Origin: Acinetobacter sp. ANC 4169
GTDB lineage: Bacteria > Pseudomonadota > Gammaproteobacteria > Pseudomonadales > Moraxellaceae
Length of the DNA stretch: 64,000 bases
Direction: 5' to 3'
Assembly: GCF_002135355.1 (NCBI RefSeq)
Contig: NZ_NEGE01000015.1
Coordinates: forward strand, 37,609-101,608
Below, one piece after another: positions 37,977 to 47,130 of the stretch; position 1 is the stretch's first letter, and each line of letters opens with the position of its first letter. The position numbers and the translations under genes are program-made. The notes below the pieces were generated by a model. That model was not told the DNA's origin. It ran no database searches and saw only the letters and a program-made list of their open reading frames with translations.

Positions 37977-38211
37977 ATATTTCAATCATTTTACTGATTA
38001 TAAATTATGCTTATGTTTAGCTTAACTTCATTTCATTCTGTCATGTTAAGACTTAATTCCTATGGTGTCATCACTTTAAAATTGTCGAATTAATCACACT
38101 TTAGGGGTAATATAGGCATATATAAGCTCATCTTAGGATGAGCTTTTGTCATATTTAACAGACTGTGATTGCATTAGCCTGTGATTTTACTAAGTAGACT
38201 GGAGATTGGTT

Positions 38212-38427
38212 TTGTTAGTTAAAATTGAAGATGGTTTTTACCTAAATACTCAGCATATTATTGCAATTCGGGTTTCGAAAAATGCCACTGATGGTAATTT
38301 TGTTGTGACGATTGAATATACGCCAAATAATATTCAATCCATGGGAAGCTATGAGAAAGTTTTTAACAGCAAACTTGAAGCGGAAATTTTCCTACAAACC
38401 TTACATCAGCATATTTCTAAAGTATAA
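38212..38427 (+). CDS. Small hypothetical protein
   Basis: A 71-residue protein beginning LVKIEDGFYLNTQHIIAIRV from TTG 38212, which has GGAG 7 bases upstream; TTG 38206 is an alternative. The alternating strand pattern (EDGFYLN / IAIRV / NFVVTIEYT) suggests a small beta fold. No family recognised. It lies upstream of a terminator that faces the stress protein genes. Confidence 0.65.
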   Translation: MLVKIEDGFYLNTQHIIAIRVSKNATDGNFVVTIEYTPNNIQSMGSYEKVFNSKLEAEIFLQTLHQHISKV

Positions 38428-38556
38428 ACAGGTGTTCAGGCCAAGATTGAAGGTGCAGACAGAATAGTTTTGGGCTCGCATGGTTAAGAGATATTTTCCA
38501 TGACCGGGATCAAGTGCGTGATTGGCATGATGAACAGATGATTGATATATGTATAT

Positions 38557-38589
38557 AAAAAAAGTCCCTGTAATACAGGGACTTTTTTG
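38557..38589. terminator. Bidirectional terminator between the small gene and the stress protein gene
   Basis: AAAAAAAGTCCCTG-TAATA-CAGGGACTTTTTT, with A and T runs on both sides; serves converging transcripts. Confidence 0.88.
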
Positions 38590-38593
38590 TGGC

Positions 38594-39037
38594 TTAGACT
38601 TTCATTATCAATACCGGAATAGGAGACTGGGTCAAGACTTCTTGTGCCACACTGCCTAACACCAATTTTTTAAATCCGGTTCGACCATGTGAGCCCATAA
38701 TAATTAAATCAGCGCCCACTTCATCAGCTATTTGCATAATACCTTCAGCAGGTGATACGCCACGAACAATTTTGGTGTCTACTGCAATACCATCGCGAAT
38801 GAAAGATTGCTTGATTTCTGCCAAACGCAACTGCGCATTTTTTTCTGCCTGAATAAAGTAATCGGTAATTGCGGGTGCGACCTTATAAAAATCTACACCG
38901 ACAAAGGGATCAACGGCAATCACACTGGCAATGGTGACTTGGCAATTTAAAGGTTTGGCCAAGGCTAGTGCTTGTTCAACAGCTGCATAAGAAATAGGGG
39001 ATTCATCTACTGGAACCAAAATATGTTTATAAGACAT
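38594..39037 (-). CDS. Universal stress protein (UspA family), copy A
   Basis: A 147-residue single Usp domain. The ATP-binding pattern is present: HILVPVDESPIS at the N-terminus and GSHGRTGFKKLVLGSVAQEVL near the C-terminus (G-2x-G-9x-G-S motif). It starts MSYKHILV. Paralogue of the next gene, 133 bases away. Role in stress survival inferred from family. Confidence 0.92.
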   Translation of the reverse strand: MSYKHILVPVDESPISYAAVEQALALAKPLNCQVTIASVIAVDPFVGVDFYKVAPAITDYFIQAEKNAQLRLAEIKQSFIRDGIAVDTKIVRGVSPAEGIMQIADEVGADLIIMGSHGRTGFKKLVLGSVAQEVLTQSPIPVLIMKV

Positions 39038-39170
39038 GAAATTTCCTTATGAATGTTGCTGAATGGATAAGAGTTCTAATGATTTATAGCCAGTTATGAT
39101 GACCATCTGCTGCAACGCCAGAATCGATAAAATGAGCCTTGCATGGATTGAAAGGTTCATTTTGAAATAC

Positions 39171-39614
39171 TTATTCTTTGACCACTAAAACAGGAAGCTT
39201 GGTGCCTTTTAAAACATCCTGAGCAAAGCTGCCCATTAAGAATTTTTGAAAACCTTTACGCCCATGAGAACCTATCACAATCAGGTCAGTTTTCAATTTT
39301 TCAGCAGTTTCAATAATGCCTTCTTCCGAGATATTGCCTTTAATGATTTGAGGCGTTGCAATGACTCCATTCTCGGCGGCAATAGCTTTAGCCTTTTCTA
39401 ATGCCTTTTCAGCATTGGCATAAGCCTCAACAAAATATTCTTTCATGATTGGAGATGGATAATAGAAATCTGCTTCAGAAAACGGGTCTTCAGTGACCAG
39501 GCTGATCAGGGTTAATTGGCTAGAAAATGCTTTGGCAATTTGAGCTGCATTTTTAACCGCAGAGAAAGAAATGTCTGAGCCGTCAACTGGGACTAAAATA
39601 TTTTGATAAGACAT
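39171..39614 (-). CDS. Universal stress protein (UspA family), copy B
   Basis: A 147-residue Usp-domain protein with VPVDGSDIS at the N-terminus and the ATP-binding GSHGRKGFQKFLMGSFAQDVL near 110-130. It aligns along its length with copy A but the two have diverged substantially (for example TEDPFSEADFYYPSP against IAVDPFVGVDFYKVAP), so this is an older duplication. Confidence 0.92.
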   Translation of the reverse strand: MSYQNILVPVDGSDISFSAVKNAAQIAKAFSSQLTLISLVTEDPFSEADFYYPSPIMKEYFVEAYANAEKALEKAKAIAAENGVIATPQIIKGNISEEGIIETAEKLKTDLIVIGSHGRKGFQKFLMGSFAQDVLKGTKLPVLVVKE

Positions 39615-39866
39615 AAGAATGAGTCCTTAGAGTTTATTATGTAGCCATTATTTATACATAGCACATTGTGCTGGAATGATCAATTTAGTCTGTGAAAATT
39701 GTTTTAAAATTCATTAAATTATATAAAAATCATAAATATAAGTGTGTACTGTTTTGCATTTAAAACCGAGTTGAAAACTCAACTTTCGGATAAGTATTTC
39801 TAAATGTTTAAACAGGCATTAAAATGCGCAAAACATGGTTATTCCTCTCAAAATTATGGAGGGGAC

Positions 39867-40883
39867 GTGAATAGGTCAAATGTGTATTCAAAATCTTTTA
39901 GTCTAAGTTTATGTTTTATTGCTGCACTATGCAGTAGTGGTTGCCAGAATGTCCAAAGTAGCAGCAAGGTCATTGCCAGCGTATTTAATGCCTCGACCAA
40001 TGTGCAAAAAAAGTTTATAGATCGGCATGCGCCTGAAGTGTTGGCGCAAACCAATATTGCATATCTGCAAAATCCGGCGCTGCACCTGGATATTTACCAA
40101 CCTCATGATATTGCAGCGTTGGGAATTCGGCCGACCGTGGTGTGGATTCATGGTGGTGGCTGGATTTCAGGTTCTAAAGAGCACGCTCGTGGCTACTTTA
40201 AACGTTTGGCTGATCAAGGCTATAACGTAGTTTCAGTCGAATACCAATTTGCTCCGCAAACCATTTATCCTGAGCAGCTGCTTCAGATTAATCAGGCACT
40301 AAAATTCATTAGCGATCATGCCGATGCTTACCAGATTAATCCCCAGCAACTGTATCTGGCGGGCGACTCGGCAGGGGCGAATTTAGTCAGTCATTATGCA
40401 GCTTTACTCAGTAATCCAGCCTTTGCGCAGCAGTCAGGGATTACACCGTTAATTCAACCTGACCAGATTAAAGGTTTAATTTTACATTGCGGTATTTATG
40501 ATCTGAATGCATTTATTAATACGGCACCTGATGAACTCAAATTAATCGAATGGGGTGTATTTAACTTGGTTCAAGCCTATACCGGCAATAAGAAAGATGA
40601 CGCAGAATTTTTAAAAAGTATTTCTCCCATTCAATATTTAACAGCAAATTATCCGCCGGTATTGATTAGTGGGGGAAACAAAGACTTTTTAACTCAGACC
40701 CAATCTATACCTTTTGTTAAAGCTTTGATCAATCAAAACATACCGGTAACGGAAATATTCTACCCAGACTCGAAAGAGTTTTTAGTCCATGAATATCAGT
40801 TTATGATGAGTAAAAAAGCCAGTCAGCAGACATTTCAACAAACGATTCAATTTATTCAAAAATATACTCCTGAAATATTTTAA
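39867..40883 (+). CDS. Alpha/beta hydrolase lipoprotein (esterase/lipase, HSL type)
   Basis: The N-terminus has a signal peptide with a lipobox ending in LCSSGC, so a lipoprotein is likely. The GTG at 39867 has GGAGGGG directly upstream and puts the Cys near residue 26; ATG 39804 would give an unusually long pre-Cys region. The hydrolase shows the oxyanion HGGGW near residue 95, the nucleophile elbow GDSAGANL near 165 and a possible Asp/His pair near 295 and 315. Substrate unknown. The gene has a poor likely -10 region and is not in an operon. Confidence 0.85.
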   Translation: MNRSNVYSKSFSLSLCFIAALCSSGCQNVQSSSKVIASVFNASTNVQKKFIDRHAPEVLAQTNIAYLQNPALHLDIYQPHDIAALGIRPTVVWIHGGGWISGSKEHARGYFKRLADQGYNVVSVEYQFAPQTIYPEQLLQINQALKFISDHADAYQINPQQLYLAGDSAGANLVSHYAALLSNPAFAQQSGITPLIQPDQIKGLILHCGIYDLNAFINTAPDELKLIEWGVFNLVQAYTGNKKDDAEFLKSISPIQYLTANYPPVLISGGNKDFLTQTQSIPFVKALINQNIPVTEIFYPDSKEFLVHEYQFMMSKKASQQTFQQTIQFIQKYTPEIF

Positions 40884-40970
40884 AAAGGCTTAGAAACTGA
40901 AAATAGACTTGCAGAAAAAATTCTAAACACATAACATACCTACCGTAAGGTATGTTTTTGGATTTAAGAG

Positions 40971-41318
40971 ATGAATTCGATATTATTTGCTTATGGGCTG
41001 CTGGCATGTGCCATTATTTCGGAAGTCATTGGTTCAACATTTCTGGTGAAGTCTGAAGGTTTTACCAAATTATTGCCTTCGCTGGTGGTGGTGGTTTTAT
41101 TTTCATTGGCTTTTTATTTATTGTCACAGGTGATTAAAGTCATTCCACTGGGTATCGCTTATGCAATTTGGGCCGGGGTGGGGATTGTGCTCACCGCATT
41201 AATTGGCTACTTTATCTTTCGCCAAAGTTTAGATCTGCCTGCCATGCTTGGGATTGCCCTGATTGTTTCAGGGGTTGTGGTGATTAATCTTTTTTCTAAT
41301 TCTACAGGACATTCGTGA
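40971..41318 (+). CDS. abeS: Small multidrug resistance efflux transporter AbeS-like
   Basis: A 115-residue four-helix SMR transporter. The conserved membrane Glu lies in CAIISEVIGS (residue 18), with YAIWAGVGIVLTALIGYF near 63-80 as in EmrE/AbeS. Family members export quaternary ammonium compounds, dyes and some antibiotics with proton exchange. It is immediately followed by a TetR gene (TGAATG junction), a common arrangement for regulated efflux pumps. Confidence 0.9.
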   Translation: MNSILFAYGLLACAIISEVIGSTFLVKSEGFTKLLPSLVVVVLFSLAFYLLSQVIKVIPLGIAYAIWAGVGIVLTALIGYFIFRQSLDLPAMLGIALIVSGVVVINLFSNSTGHS

Positions 41319-41888
41319 ATGCTCGACAATCCGCATCAGCGTAAGAAAGAACCCCAAGTCATCCGTCAGGCAATTCTGCAACATGCGATTGCTTTGGCAG
41401 CAGAAAAAGGCGTGAATGGAGTGTCTATACAGGCCGTTGCGGATCTGGTTGGCGTGACCAAAGGCGGCGTGTTTCATCATTTTCCCAGTAAGCAAAAATT
41501 ACTTGAGTCGATGGTGGTCTCGCTTTTACAACAATTGGATGTGGTGATTGATCAGCTTATTGTTCAAGATAATCAACCCTATGGCAGTTTTACCCGTGCT
41601 TATATTGAAGTGACATTGGAAAAACAGGTCTTGGGTTTGGAGCATTCTTGGTCTGCCATTTCTATGACCATGCTCACAGATAAAACTTTCAATGAATATT
41701 GGATTCAATGGCTCAATGAACGTTTAATCAAGCATCATCAGACCGACTCAGATATTGAACTGAAAATTTTACGTTACGCGGCAGATGGAATTTGGCTGAC
41801 TGCATTCACTGAAGTGGAAGATGTAGCTGAAACGCAGCGACTTAAAACAGAGTTAATCGCCCGAAGTTATCGGGCGAAGCTGGATTAA
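41319..41888 (+). CDS. TetR family regulator coupled to the SMR pump gene
   Basis: A 189-residue TetR regulator with the helix-turn-helix GVSIQAVADLVGVTKGGVFHHFPSKQKL (residues 27-54). It starts directly after the SMR stop codon (TGAATG) so the two are translationally linked; it is probably the local repressor. The stop overlaps the end of the BenE-type gene on the other strand by 4 bases. Confidence 0.9.
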   Translation: MLDNPHQRKKEPQVIRQAILQHAIALAAEKGVNGVSIQAVADLVGVTKGGVFHHFPSKQKLLESMVVSLLQQLDVVIDQLIVQDNQPYGSFTRAYIEVTLEKQVLGLEHSWSAISMTMLTDKTFNEYWIQWLNERLIKHHQTDSDIELKILRYAADGIWLTAFTEVEDVAETQRLKTELIARSYRAKLD

Positions 41889-43057
41889 GATTTATTTTTA
41901 AACTTGAAAATGAAGTGAACAACAAGTCCAAATAATAGTCCCCAAAAAGCCGAACCAATACCGAAAAACTGAATACCGGAAGCACTAAATAAAAAGGTCA
42001 GTAGCACAGCTTCTCGTTCAGCAGCTTGATGAAAGGCCAATGCAATGTTATGACCAATGGTGCCTAACAGTGCAATACCGGCCAAAGCAGTAATAAATAC
42101 GCCAGGGAAAGACATTAAAATACTGGTCAGTGTCGCGGCAAACAAACCCATTAAGATATAAAAGAAGCCGCAGCTTATTCCCGCAATATAACGTTTCTTG
42201 CTGTCAGGATGAGCCTGATCATCCAGACTGATAGCCGCACTGATGGCGGCAATATTCACGGAAAAACATCCAAAAGGCGCGAAAATGGTTTGTGCTGCTC
42301 CGGTCCAGCCGATCAGCTGGTTCACATTTGGTTCATAACCATAGCTTTTGATCATGGCAAGACCGGGCAAATATTGGGATGCCATATTAATGACAAACAA
42401 AGGGAGCGCCAAACCGAAAATGGCCGACCAGCTAAATTCAGGCGCCATCCATACTGGTTGAGCCAGACTGAACTGAATGGTTGAGGCATGAAACTGTAAA
42501 AACAGAGGACACAGTGCAATACCGGCAATCACCGTGATGACAATGCTATAACGTGGAGACAGTCGTTTAGACAGAATATAGACGGCCAATAATAACAGGA
42601 TAAACCCCCAGTCATTTTGCATGCTGGCAAACAGTGCAATACCAAATTTCAGCAACACACCTGCGAGCATGGCACTGGTTAAACTTTGCGGAATGTAGGT
42701 TAAAACTTTCTGGAAAATACCGGAAAAACCTAAAATCGCTGTCAGCAATCCACAAACTAAAAATGCCCCAATCGCCTCATAGAGACTATAACCATTGGCT
42801 GTGGCCAGAATTAAGGCCAGCCCTGCAGTTGACCATGAGGTCGCAACAGGATATTTAAACTTCCAAGACAGGATTAAACCGCTTAAACCAATGCCCAAAC
42901 CCAGTGCCCAGAACCAGGAGGTGATTTGTGCTGTAGAAGCCCCCAAAAGCTGAGCAGATTGAATCACCAATACAGAGGAAACACTGATACCGACAAGGAA
43001 AGTAATAAATCCTGCAAAGACAGCAGGAATGGAAAAGTCTTGGAGAAGTTTTTGCAT
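41885..43057 (-). CDS. Benzoate/H+ symporter BenE family protein
   Basis: A 390-residue membrane protein with about 11-12 hydrophobic helices and the BenE signatures SVSSVLVIQSAQ-like start, NMASQYLPGLAMIKSYGY near 222 and GCFSVNIAAISAAI near 257. BenE members take up benzoate or export aromatic compounds; here no benzoate-degradation gene adjoins, so the substrate is not assigned. Converges with the SMR-associated TetR gene. Confidence 0.88.
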   Translation of the reverse strand: MQKLLQDFSIPAVFAGFITFLVGISVSSVLVIQSAQLLGASTAQITSWFWALGLGIGLSGLILSWKFKYPVATSWSTAGLALILATANGYSLYEAIGAFLVCGLLTAILGFSGIFQKVLTYIPQSLTSAMLAGVLLKFGIALFASMQNDWGFILLLLAVYILSKRLSPRYSIVITVIAGIALCPLFLQFHASTIQFSLAQPVWMAPEFSWSAIFGLALPLFVINMASQYLPGLAMIKSYGYEPNVNQLIGWTGAAQTIFAPFGCFSVNIAAISAAISLDDQAHPDSKKRYIAGISCGFFYILMGLFAATLTSILMSFPGVFITALAGIALLGTIGHNIALAFHQAAEREAVLLTFLFSASGIQFFGIGSAFWGLLFGLVVHFIFKFKNKS

Positions 43058-43193
43058 AAATCCTTTGCAATGTGCATCTTATAATGATTGAAAAGTGTAC
43101 CAATCATACGCCTTTCATTCTTAAGCGAAAAGACATCATGATTTAAATCTAAAGTTTATTTAAAGATTTAGCTTGCTTCAGTTCGCCTGAAAG

Positions 43194-43844
43194 CTACAAG
43201 GTGGAAGTCGCAAGTTTAATACCAAAACCACAAAATAACAGTCCCACAGCCGCTACACATGTAGCCGTCACTTTATAACGGGAAGTGAAATAAGATGCGA
43301 GTTTTGCTCCAGAAAAAATCAGGATGGTTAAATAACTCATACTAATAATCTGTAGTACAACTGCAAGAGCGCTAAAGGTAATCGCCGGATAGGGATAGGT
43401 CGGATCGACAAACTGCACAAAAAAGGACAAGTAAAACAAAATGGCTTTGGGGTTTAAAATACTAATGGTTAATGCGGTCTTGAAAGGGTGAAGCTGTTCA
43501 ATATTCTCTTCAACTTGAGTAATTTCTTTTTGAGAATGTAGCGAATTCCAGCTGTGATAGGCAGCAATCAGTAATTTTATGCCCAAATAACTTAAGTAAA
43601 TGGCACCCACTATTTTCAGTAAGATAAATAGCCAGGGGAAAGCATGTAGTAAGGATGCTGCACCAAGCGCTGTGAGGATTATTAAAATGAGATCACCAGT
43701 ATAGACACCAAAAGCACTTTTATAACCGGCTTTTATGCCAAAACGTGAAGCGATGGACATCACATAGAGCGAATTTGGGCCAGGTAATAATACGATTAAG
43801 GTTGTACCAATAATATAGGTGCTGAGATCGGTTATGCCGAACAA
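43194..43844 (-). CDS. LysE/RhtB family amino acid exporter
   Basis: A 216-residue six-helix exporter: LLPGPNSLYVMSIASRFGIKAGYKSAFGVYTGDLI near the start is the family signature, and NPKAILFYLSFF near 130 is typical. Members export basic or hydroxy amino acids or homoserine lactones; substrate cannot be told. It is 83 bases downstream of tal on the same strand, separated by a terminator, so probably transcribed independently. Confidence 0.9.
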   Translation of the reverse strand: MFGITDLSTYIIGTTLIVLLPGPNSLYVMSIASRFGIKAGYKSAFGVYTGDLILIILTALGAASLLHAFPWLFILLKIVGAIYLSYLGIKLLIAAYHSWNSLHSQKEITQVEENIEQLHPFKTALTISILNPKAILFYLSFFVQFVDPTYPYPAITFSALAVVLQIISMSYLTILIFSGAKLASYFTSRYKVTATCVAAVGLLFCGFGIKLATSTL

Positions 43845-43863
43845 AATAAACTCTCAAATCATC

Positions 43864-43906
43864 AAAAAAAGCCGACCTGTTCACTATAACAAAATCGGCT
43901 TTTTTA
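43864..43906 (-). terminator. Terminator of tal
   Basis: Inverted repeat AAAAAGCCGA / TCGGCTTTTT with an AT-rich inner segment, lying between tal (minus strand) and the LysE-type gene start. Confidence 0.7.
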
Positions 43907-43926
43907 TAGGGGGGAATAAGGGTAAA

Positions 43927-44916
43927 TTAAGCTTTAATTTCAGCATCTAAGCCAAAAGATTGGCGCAATAAAGTACTTAATTGGTCACGTGCTTTAATAA
44001 ATCCGTCAATTCCGCTTTGTAAAAGCTGTGAAGACATCAAGTCATGTTCAATTTGGTCTTTAAATTTTTCTTTGCTTAAAGGTTCCACCTGATGTTGACA
44101 ATGCGCTTGAGCATGATTGTTAGAAAGCTGGGCAACTACTTCACGCTGATCTTGTTCCAGTTCTGCCAGAAGGTTTGGAGAAACAGTGAGCAGGTCACAA
44201 CCCGCCAATCCAAGGACCTGATCGATACTGCGGAAACTTGCGCCCATCACTTCTGTTTTGATGCAATGCTGTTTGTAGAAATGATAAATCTGTTTAACTG
44301 AAAGTACACCCGGATCTTTCTCAATAGGATAATGATCGACATTTTCGGCTTTTTTGAACCAGTCTAAAATACGACCGACAAACGGTGAAATGAGGGTGAC
44401 ATTGGCATCGGCACAGGCTTGAGCCTGATGCAAGCCGAAGAGCAGGGTCAGGTTACAATGAATGCCTTCTGCTTCTAATGCTTTGGCTGCCTGAATGCCT
44501 TCCCAAGTCGAAGCAATTTTAATCAGGATACGGTTTTGATCAATACCATAAGTCTTATATAAATCCAGCAATTCTTTGGCTTTGGTGATGGTGGCTTCAG
44601 TATCATAAGAAAGCGCTGCATCCACTTCGGTGGAAACTCGTCCTTGAATCAGTTTCAAAATTTCCACACCAAACTTGACCGTGAGTATATCGATGGTACG
44701 CTCAATTAAAAGATCGCCGCTATATCCTTCTGATTTTGCCTGTTCAAAGGCAGCTTCAATCAGTTCCTTATTTTCGGCTTGATTGGCTGCGGCTGTAATC
44801 AGTGATGGATTGGTTGTTGCATCAAGTGGACGAAATTTTTCGATCGCGGAAAGATCACTACTGTCGGCAACAATGGTGGTTAAGTTTTTTAATTGATTTA
44901 AGGCTGATTGAGTCAT
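43927..44916 (-). CDS. tal: Transaldolase
   Basis: Pentose phosphate enzyme, 329 residues, class TalB. The N-terminal TTNPSLI motif, the Schiff-base lysine in LIKIASTWEGIQAAK near residue 132, and NLTLLFGLHQAQACADA with LISPFVGRILDWFK are all conserved. Cytoplasmic; interconverts sugar phosphates by transferring a dihydroxyacetone unit. Followed by a terminator. Confidence 0.97.
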   Translation of the reverse strand: MTQSALNQLKNLTTIVADSSDLSAIEKFRPLDATTNPSLITAAANQAENKELIEAAFEQAKSEGYSGDLLIERTIDILTVKFGVEILKLIQGRVSTEVDAALSYDTEATITKAKELLDLYKTYGIDQNRILIKIASTWEGIQAAKALEAEGIHCNLTLLFGLHQAQACADANVTLISPFVGRILDWFKKAENVDHYPIEKDPGVLSVKQIYHFYKQHCIKTEVMGASFRSIDQVLGLAGCDLLTVSPNLLAELEQDQREVVAQLSNNHAQAHCQHQVEPLSKEKFKDQIEHDLMSSQLLQSGIDGFIKARDQLSTLLRQSFGLDAEIKA

Positions 44917-45002
44917 TGTCGTCTAGTTCTTAAAGTTATTTCCCATATTTGTTATATCACAATCTGCTTTTATCCAAAGTAAAAAGCACGTATAAGCCCT
45001 GT

Positions 45003-45893
45003 CTATTTTGTGTTTTTTCTCGAATTTCGGATGTGATTAATCAAAAAATGAGCAGCTGCACCGAGTTGACTTTCACGACTCCAGACCAGATCGACAAAAT
45101 ATTCAAATTTAGGACTGAAATCCAGGAAGTTAAGTATTTTAAGCTGTTGTTGAATATGAGGATTCTGATTTAACATTTCTAAAGGTAAAACGCCCCATCC
45201 CAAGCCTTGCTGAATCATGGCACATGCCGATAAATGGTTATCTGTGCGCCAGTAGGTTTTTGAAAACAGCAATTCCGGCTTGATGCTTCGGTCGCGACTT
45301 GCCACCACTATTTGCCTGCTTTGCAGAATTTGCTCATAGCTCACCTGCTCAAATGTGGCTAATGGGGAGTTGATCGCTGCAACAGGCACCAAGGCCTCAC
45401 GTTTAAGTTCGACAAACTGTTCACGTGCTTCCAGCTGTTCACGTTCAAACATGAGTGCCAATTGCGCCGTCTGGTTGAGCAGCATTTTTAACGCATCTTC
45501 CTGCGGCGCTGAAAAAATATTGATTTGCAGTTCTGGAAACTGTTTTTCCAGCAATGAAATATAGTCAATCCACTTGGTGTGCAGCAATTCAGAAACCACC
45601 ACAATATTTAAAGCGGATTCCAGACCCTGACTCAGGGCAAAAGCCTGCTGTTTCCACTGGTTGATTTCAATAAGCAACTGTTCGGTTTTTTCGTATAGCG
45701 TCAGGGCTTGAGGGGTAGGTACTGGCTCGCGGCCAACACGGGTGAATAGCGATAAATTGAGATCAATTTCCAGATTGGCAATTGACATGCTGACTGCAGA
45801 TGGAACTTTACCGAGTTTTCTCGCAGCCGCAGAAAATGAGCCGCTTTCAATCACAGTCTTAAAAATAATCAGTTGTTCTTGGTTAATATTCAT
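45003..45893 (-). CDS. aceR: LysR family regulator AceR-like
   Basis: A 296-residue LysR-type activator. The winged helix-turn-helix SGSFSAAARKLGKVPSAVSMSIANLE lies at residues 17-42, followed by an effector-binding domain. It is divergent from a PACE transporter gene 84 bases away, which is the known aceR-aceI arrangement in Acinetobacter, where AceR senses polyamines and chlorhexidine and activates the pump. The symbol follows this context; binding specificity is inferred. Confidence 0.85.
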   Translation of the reverse strand: MNINQEQLIIFKTVIESGSFSAAARKLGKVPSAVSMSIANLEIDLNLSLFTRVGREPVPTPQALTLYEKTEQLLIEINQWKQQAFALSQGLESALNIVVVSELLHTKWIDYISLLEKQFPELQINIFSAPQEDALKMLLNQTAQLALMFEREQLEAREQFVELKREALVPVAAINSPLATFEQVSYEQILQSRQIVVASRDRSIKPELLFSKTYWRTDNHLSACAMIQQGLGWGVLPLEMLNQNPHIQQQLKILNFLDFSPKFEYFVDLVWSRESQLGAAAHFLINHIRNSRKNTK

Positions 45894-45896
45894 CTA

Positions 45897-45909
45897 TCAA
45901 AACTTTTGA
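45897..45909. promoter_or_regulatory. Possible operator between aceR and aceI
   Basis: Perfect 13-bp palindrome TCAAAACTTTTGA just upstream of the aceR start; GATTAATC (45923-45930 region) is a second inverted element. LysR regulators bind such dyad sites in divergent promoters, but no T-N11-A site is unambiguous here. Confidence 0.35.
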
Positions 45910-45977
45910 AAGAATCTAATTCGATTAATCAATATTATCAAAATAAAATACCTTCATCCAAGTGAAAGAGTTTTAAA

Positions 45978-46409
45978 ATGTTGATTTCCAAAAGAAGGAT
46001 TATTCATGCATTGAGCTATGAGACGATCCTGCTGGTCATCATTGCGATTGCGTTAAGCTTTATTTTTGATATGCCTATGCAAGTGACGGGTACGCTAGGT
46101 ATCGCTATGGCCGTGACTTCAGTGATTTGGAATATGACTTTCAATCATTTTTTTGAAAAGTTTGAAGCCAGACGCAAACTGAAAAGAACGGTCGGTGTGC
46201 GTATTTTACATGCGATTGGTTTTGAAGGTGGCTTGATGCTGGCGACCATTCCTATGGTGGCTTATGCCTTGGACATGCCAATCTGGCAGGCCATTTTGAC
46301 TGATCTCAGCATGACCCTGTGTATTCTGGTGTACACCTTTATTTTCCAATGGTGCTATGACCATATTGAAGCTTCGATGGGTTATCAACCTGAATATCGT
46401 CAAAGTTAA
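45978..46409 (+). CDS. aceI: Chlorhexidine efflux transporter AceI-like (PACE family)
   Basis: A 143-residue four-helix membrane protein built from two copies of the bacterial transmembrane pair: RIIHALSYE near 7 and RILHAIGFEGG near 74 carry the His-x-x-x-x-Glu motif, and WNMTFNHFFEKFEARR plus CILVYTFIFQWCYD carry the second motif of each repeat. This is the PACE signature; AceI exports chlorhexidine and short diamines such as putrescine and cadaverine. Divergent from aceR. Confidence 0.92.
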   Translation: MLISKRRIIHALSYETILLVIIAIALSFIFDMPMQVTGTLGIAMAVTSVIWNMTFNHFFEKFEARRKLKRTVGVRILHAIGFEGGLMLATIPMVAYALDMPIWQAILTDLSMTLCILVYTFIFQWCYDHIEASMGYQPEYRQS

Positions 46410-46429
46410 TGCGGTTAACTCAATAAATT

Positions 46430-46457
46430 AAAAGCCAAACTAAGTTATGGCTTTTTT
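46430..46457. terminator. Weak terminator downstream of aceI
   Basis: AAAGCCAAAC-TAAG-TTATGGCTTTTTT: an imperfect hairpin with T run, between the converging aceI and membrane-protein genes. Confidence 0.5.
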
Positions 46458-47004
46458 ATTTCATTTTGCGACCCTCCAATGCATTAAACAGCATCAGGGT
46501 CAAAAAGATGATCAGTGAATATTGTAAGAAGGAAAAAATTAAACTGAGATATTTAGGCGCATGATAGAGCAGATAAGCCATTAAATAGCCTTTACTATTT
46601 CGGGCTGGTAAATCATTGGAGATTAAAAACCATGTTAGGTTTAAGAACAGTACGATAAAAATAAAAAAGATAATCCCGAGTGGCTTATACATACTTTGTT
46701 GCTTAGATGGGAGCGCACGAATGTGTTGTTTTAATTGTTGCTTGGCTGCAGCATCTAGACCAATAAAAAAGTAACTATAGGCAATAATTAAACTGGTGAT
46801 CCAAGTGCACAAAGCAAAGAAATCATTCAAGATTTTATGCGCTGTTGAAATGGTAGAGGCTTGGGTGGCAGGTAAAATACCGTAAAAAGAAAACTCAAAA
46901 GAAATCAGGATAAAGGCAATAATCAAGGGAACAATAAAAAAGTAATAGCAAGGGGCAATGTTAGATAAAGAATCGAAAATTAAGCTTGGTTTTTTATTGT
47001 ACAT
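46456..47004 (-). CDS. Uncharacterised four-helix membrane protein
   Basis: A 182-residue protein with hydrophobic helices at about residues 17-40, 52-76, 105-128 and 150-175, and charged stretches between. Starts MYNKKPSLIFDSL. No family motif recognised; no neighbour in the same operon. Confidence 0.65.
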   Translation of the reverse strand: MYNKKPSLIFDSLSNIAPCYYFFIVPLIIAFILISFEFSFYGILPATQASTISTAHKILNDFFALCTWITSLIIAYSYFFIGLDAAAKQQLKQHIRALPSKQQSMYKPLGIIFFIFIVLFLNLTWFLISNDLPARNSKGYLMAYLLYHAPKYLSLIFSFLQYSLIIFLTLMLFNALEGRKMK

Positions 47005-47074
47005 GGCTTGTTAGAAACTATTTAAAGTGTCTGTTATTTTAAGATTTTTATTCAATTTTTAAAATATGAAATAA

Positions 47075-47105
47075 AAAATACCGCTTGCATAAACAAACGG
47101 TATTT
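47075..47105 (-). terminator. Terminator downstream of the thiolase gene
   Basis: Stem AATACCG-CTTGCATAAACAAA-CGGTATT; read on the minus strand it ends in a T run. Confidence 0.7.
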
Positions 47106-47130
47106 TCATTGATCTGGTGAAGCAGCGAGA

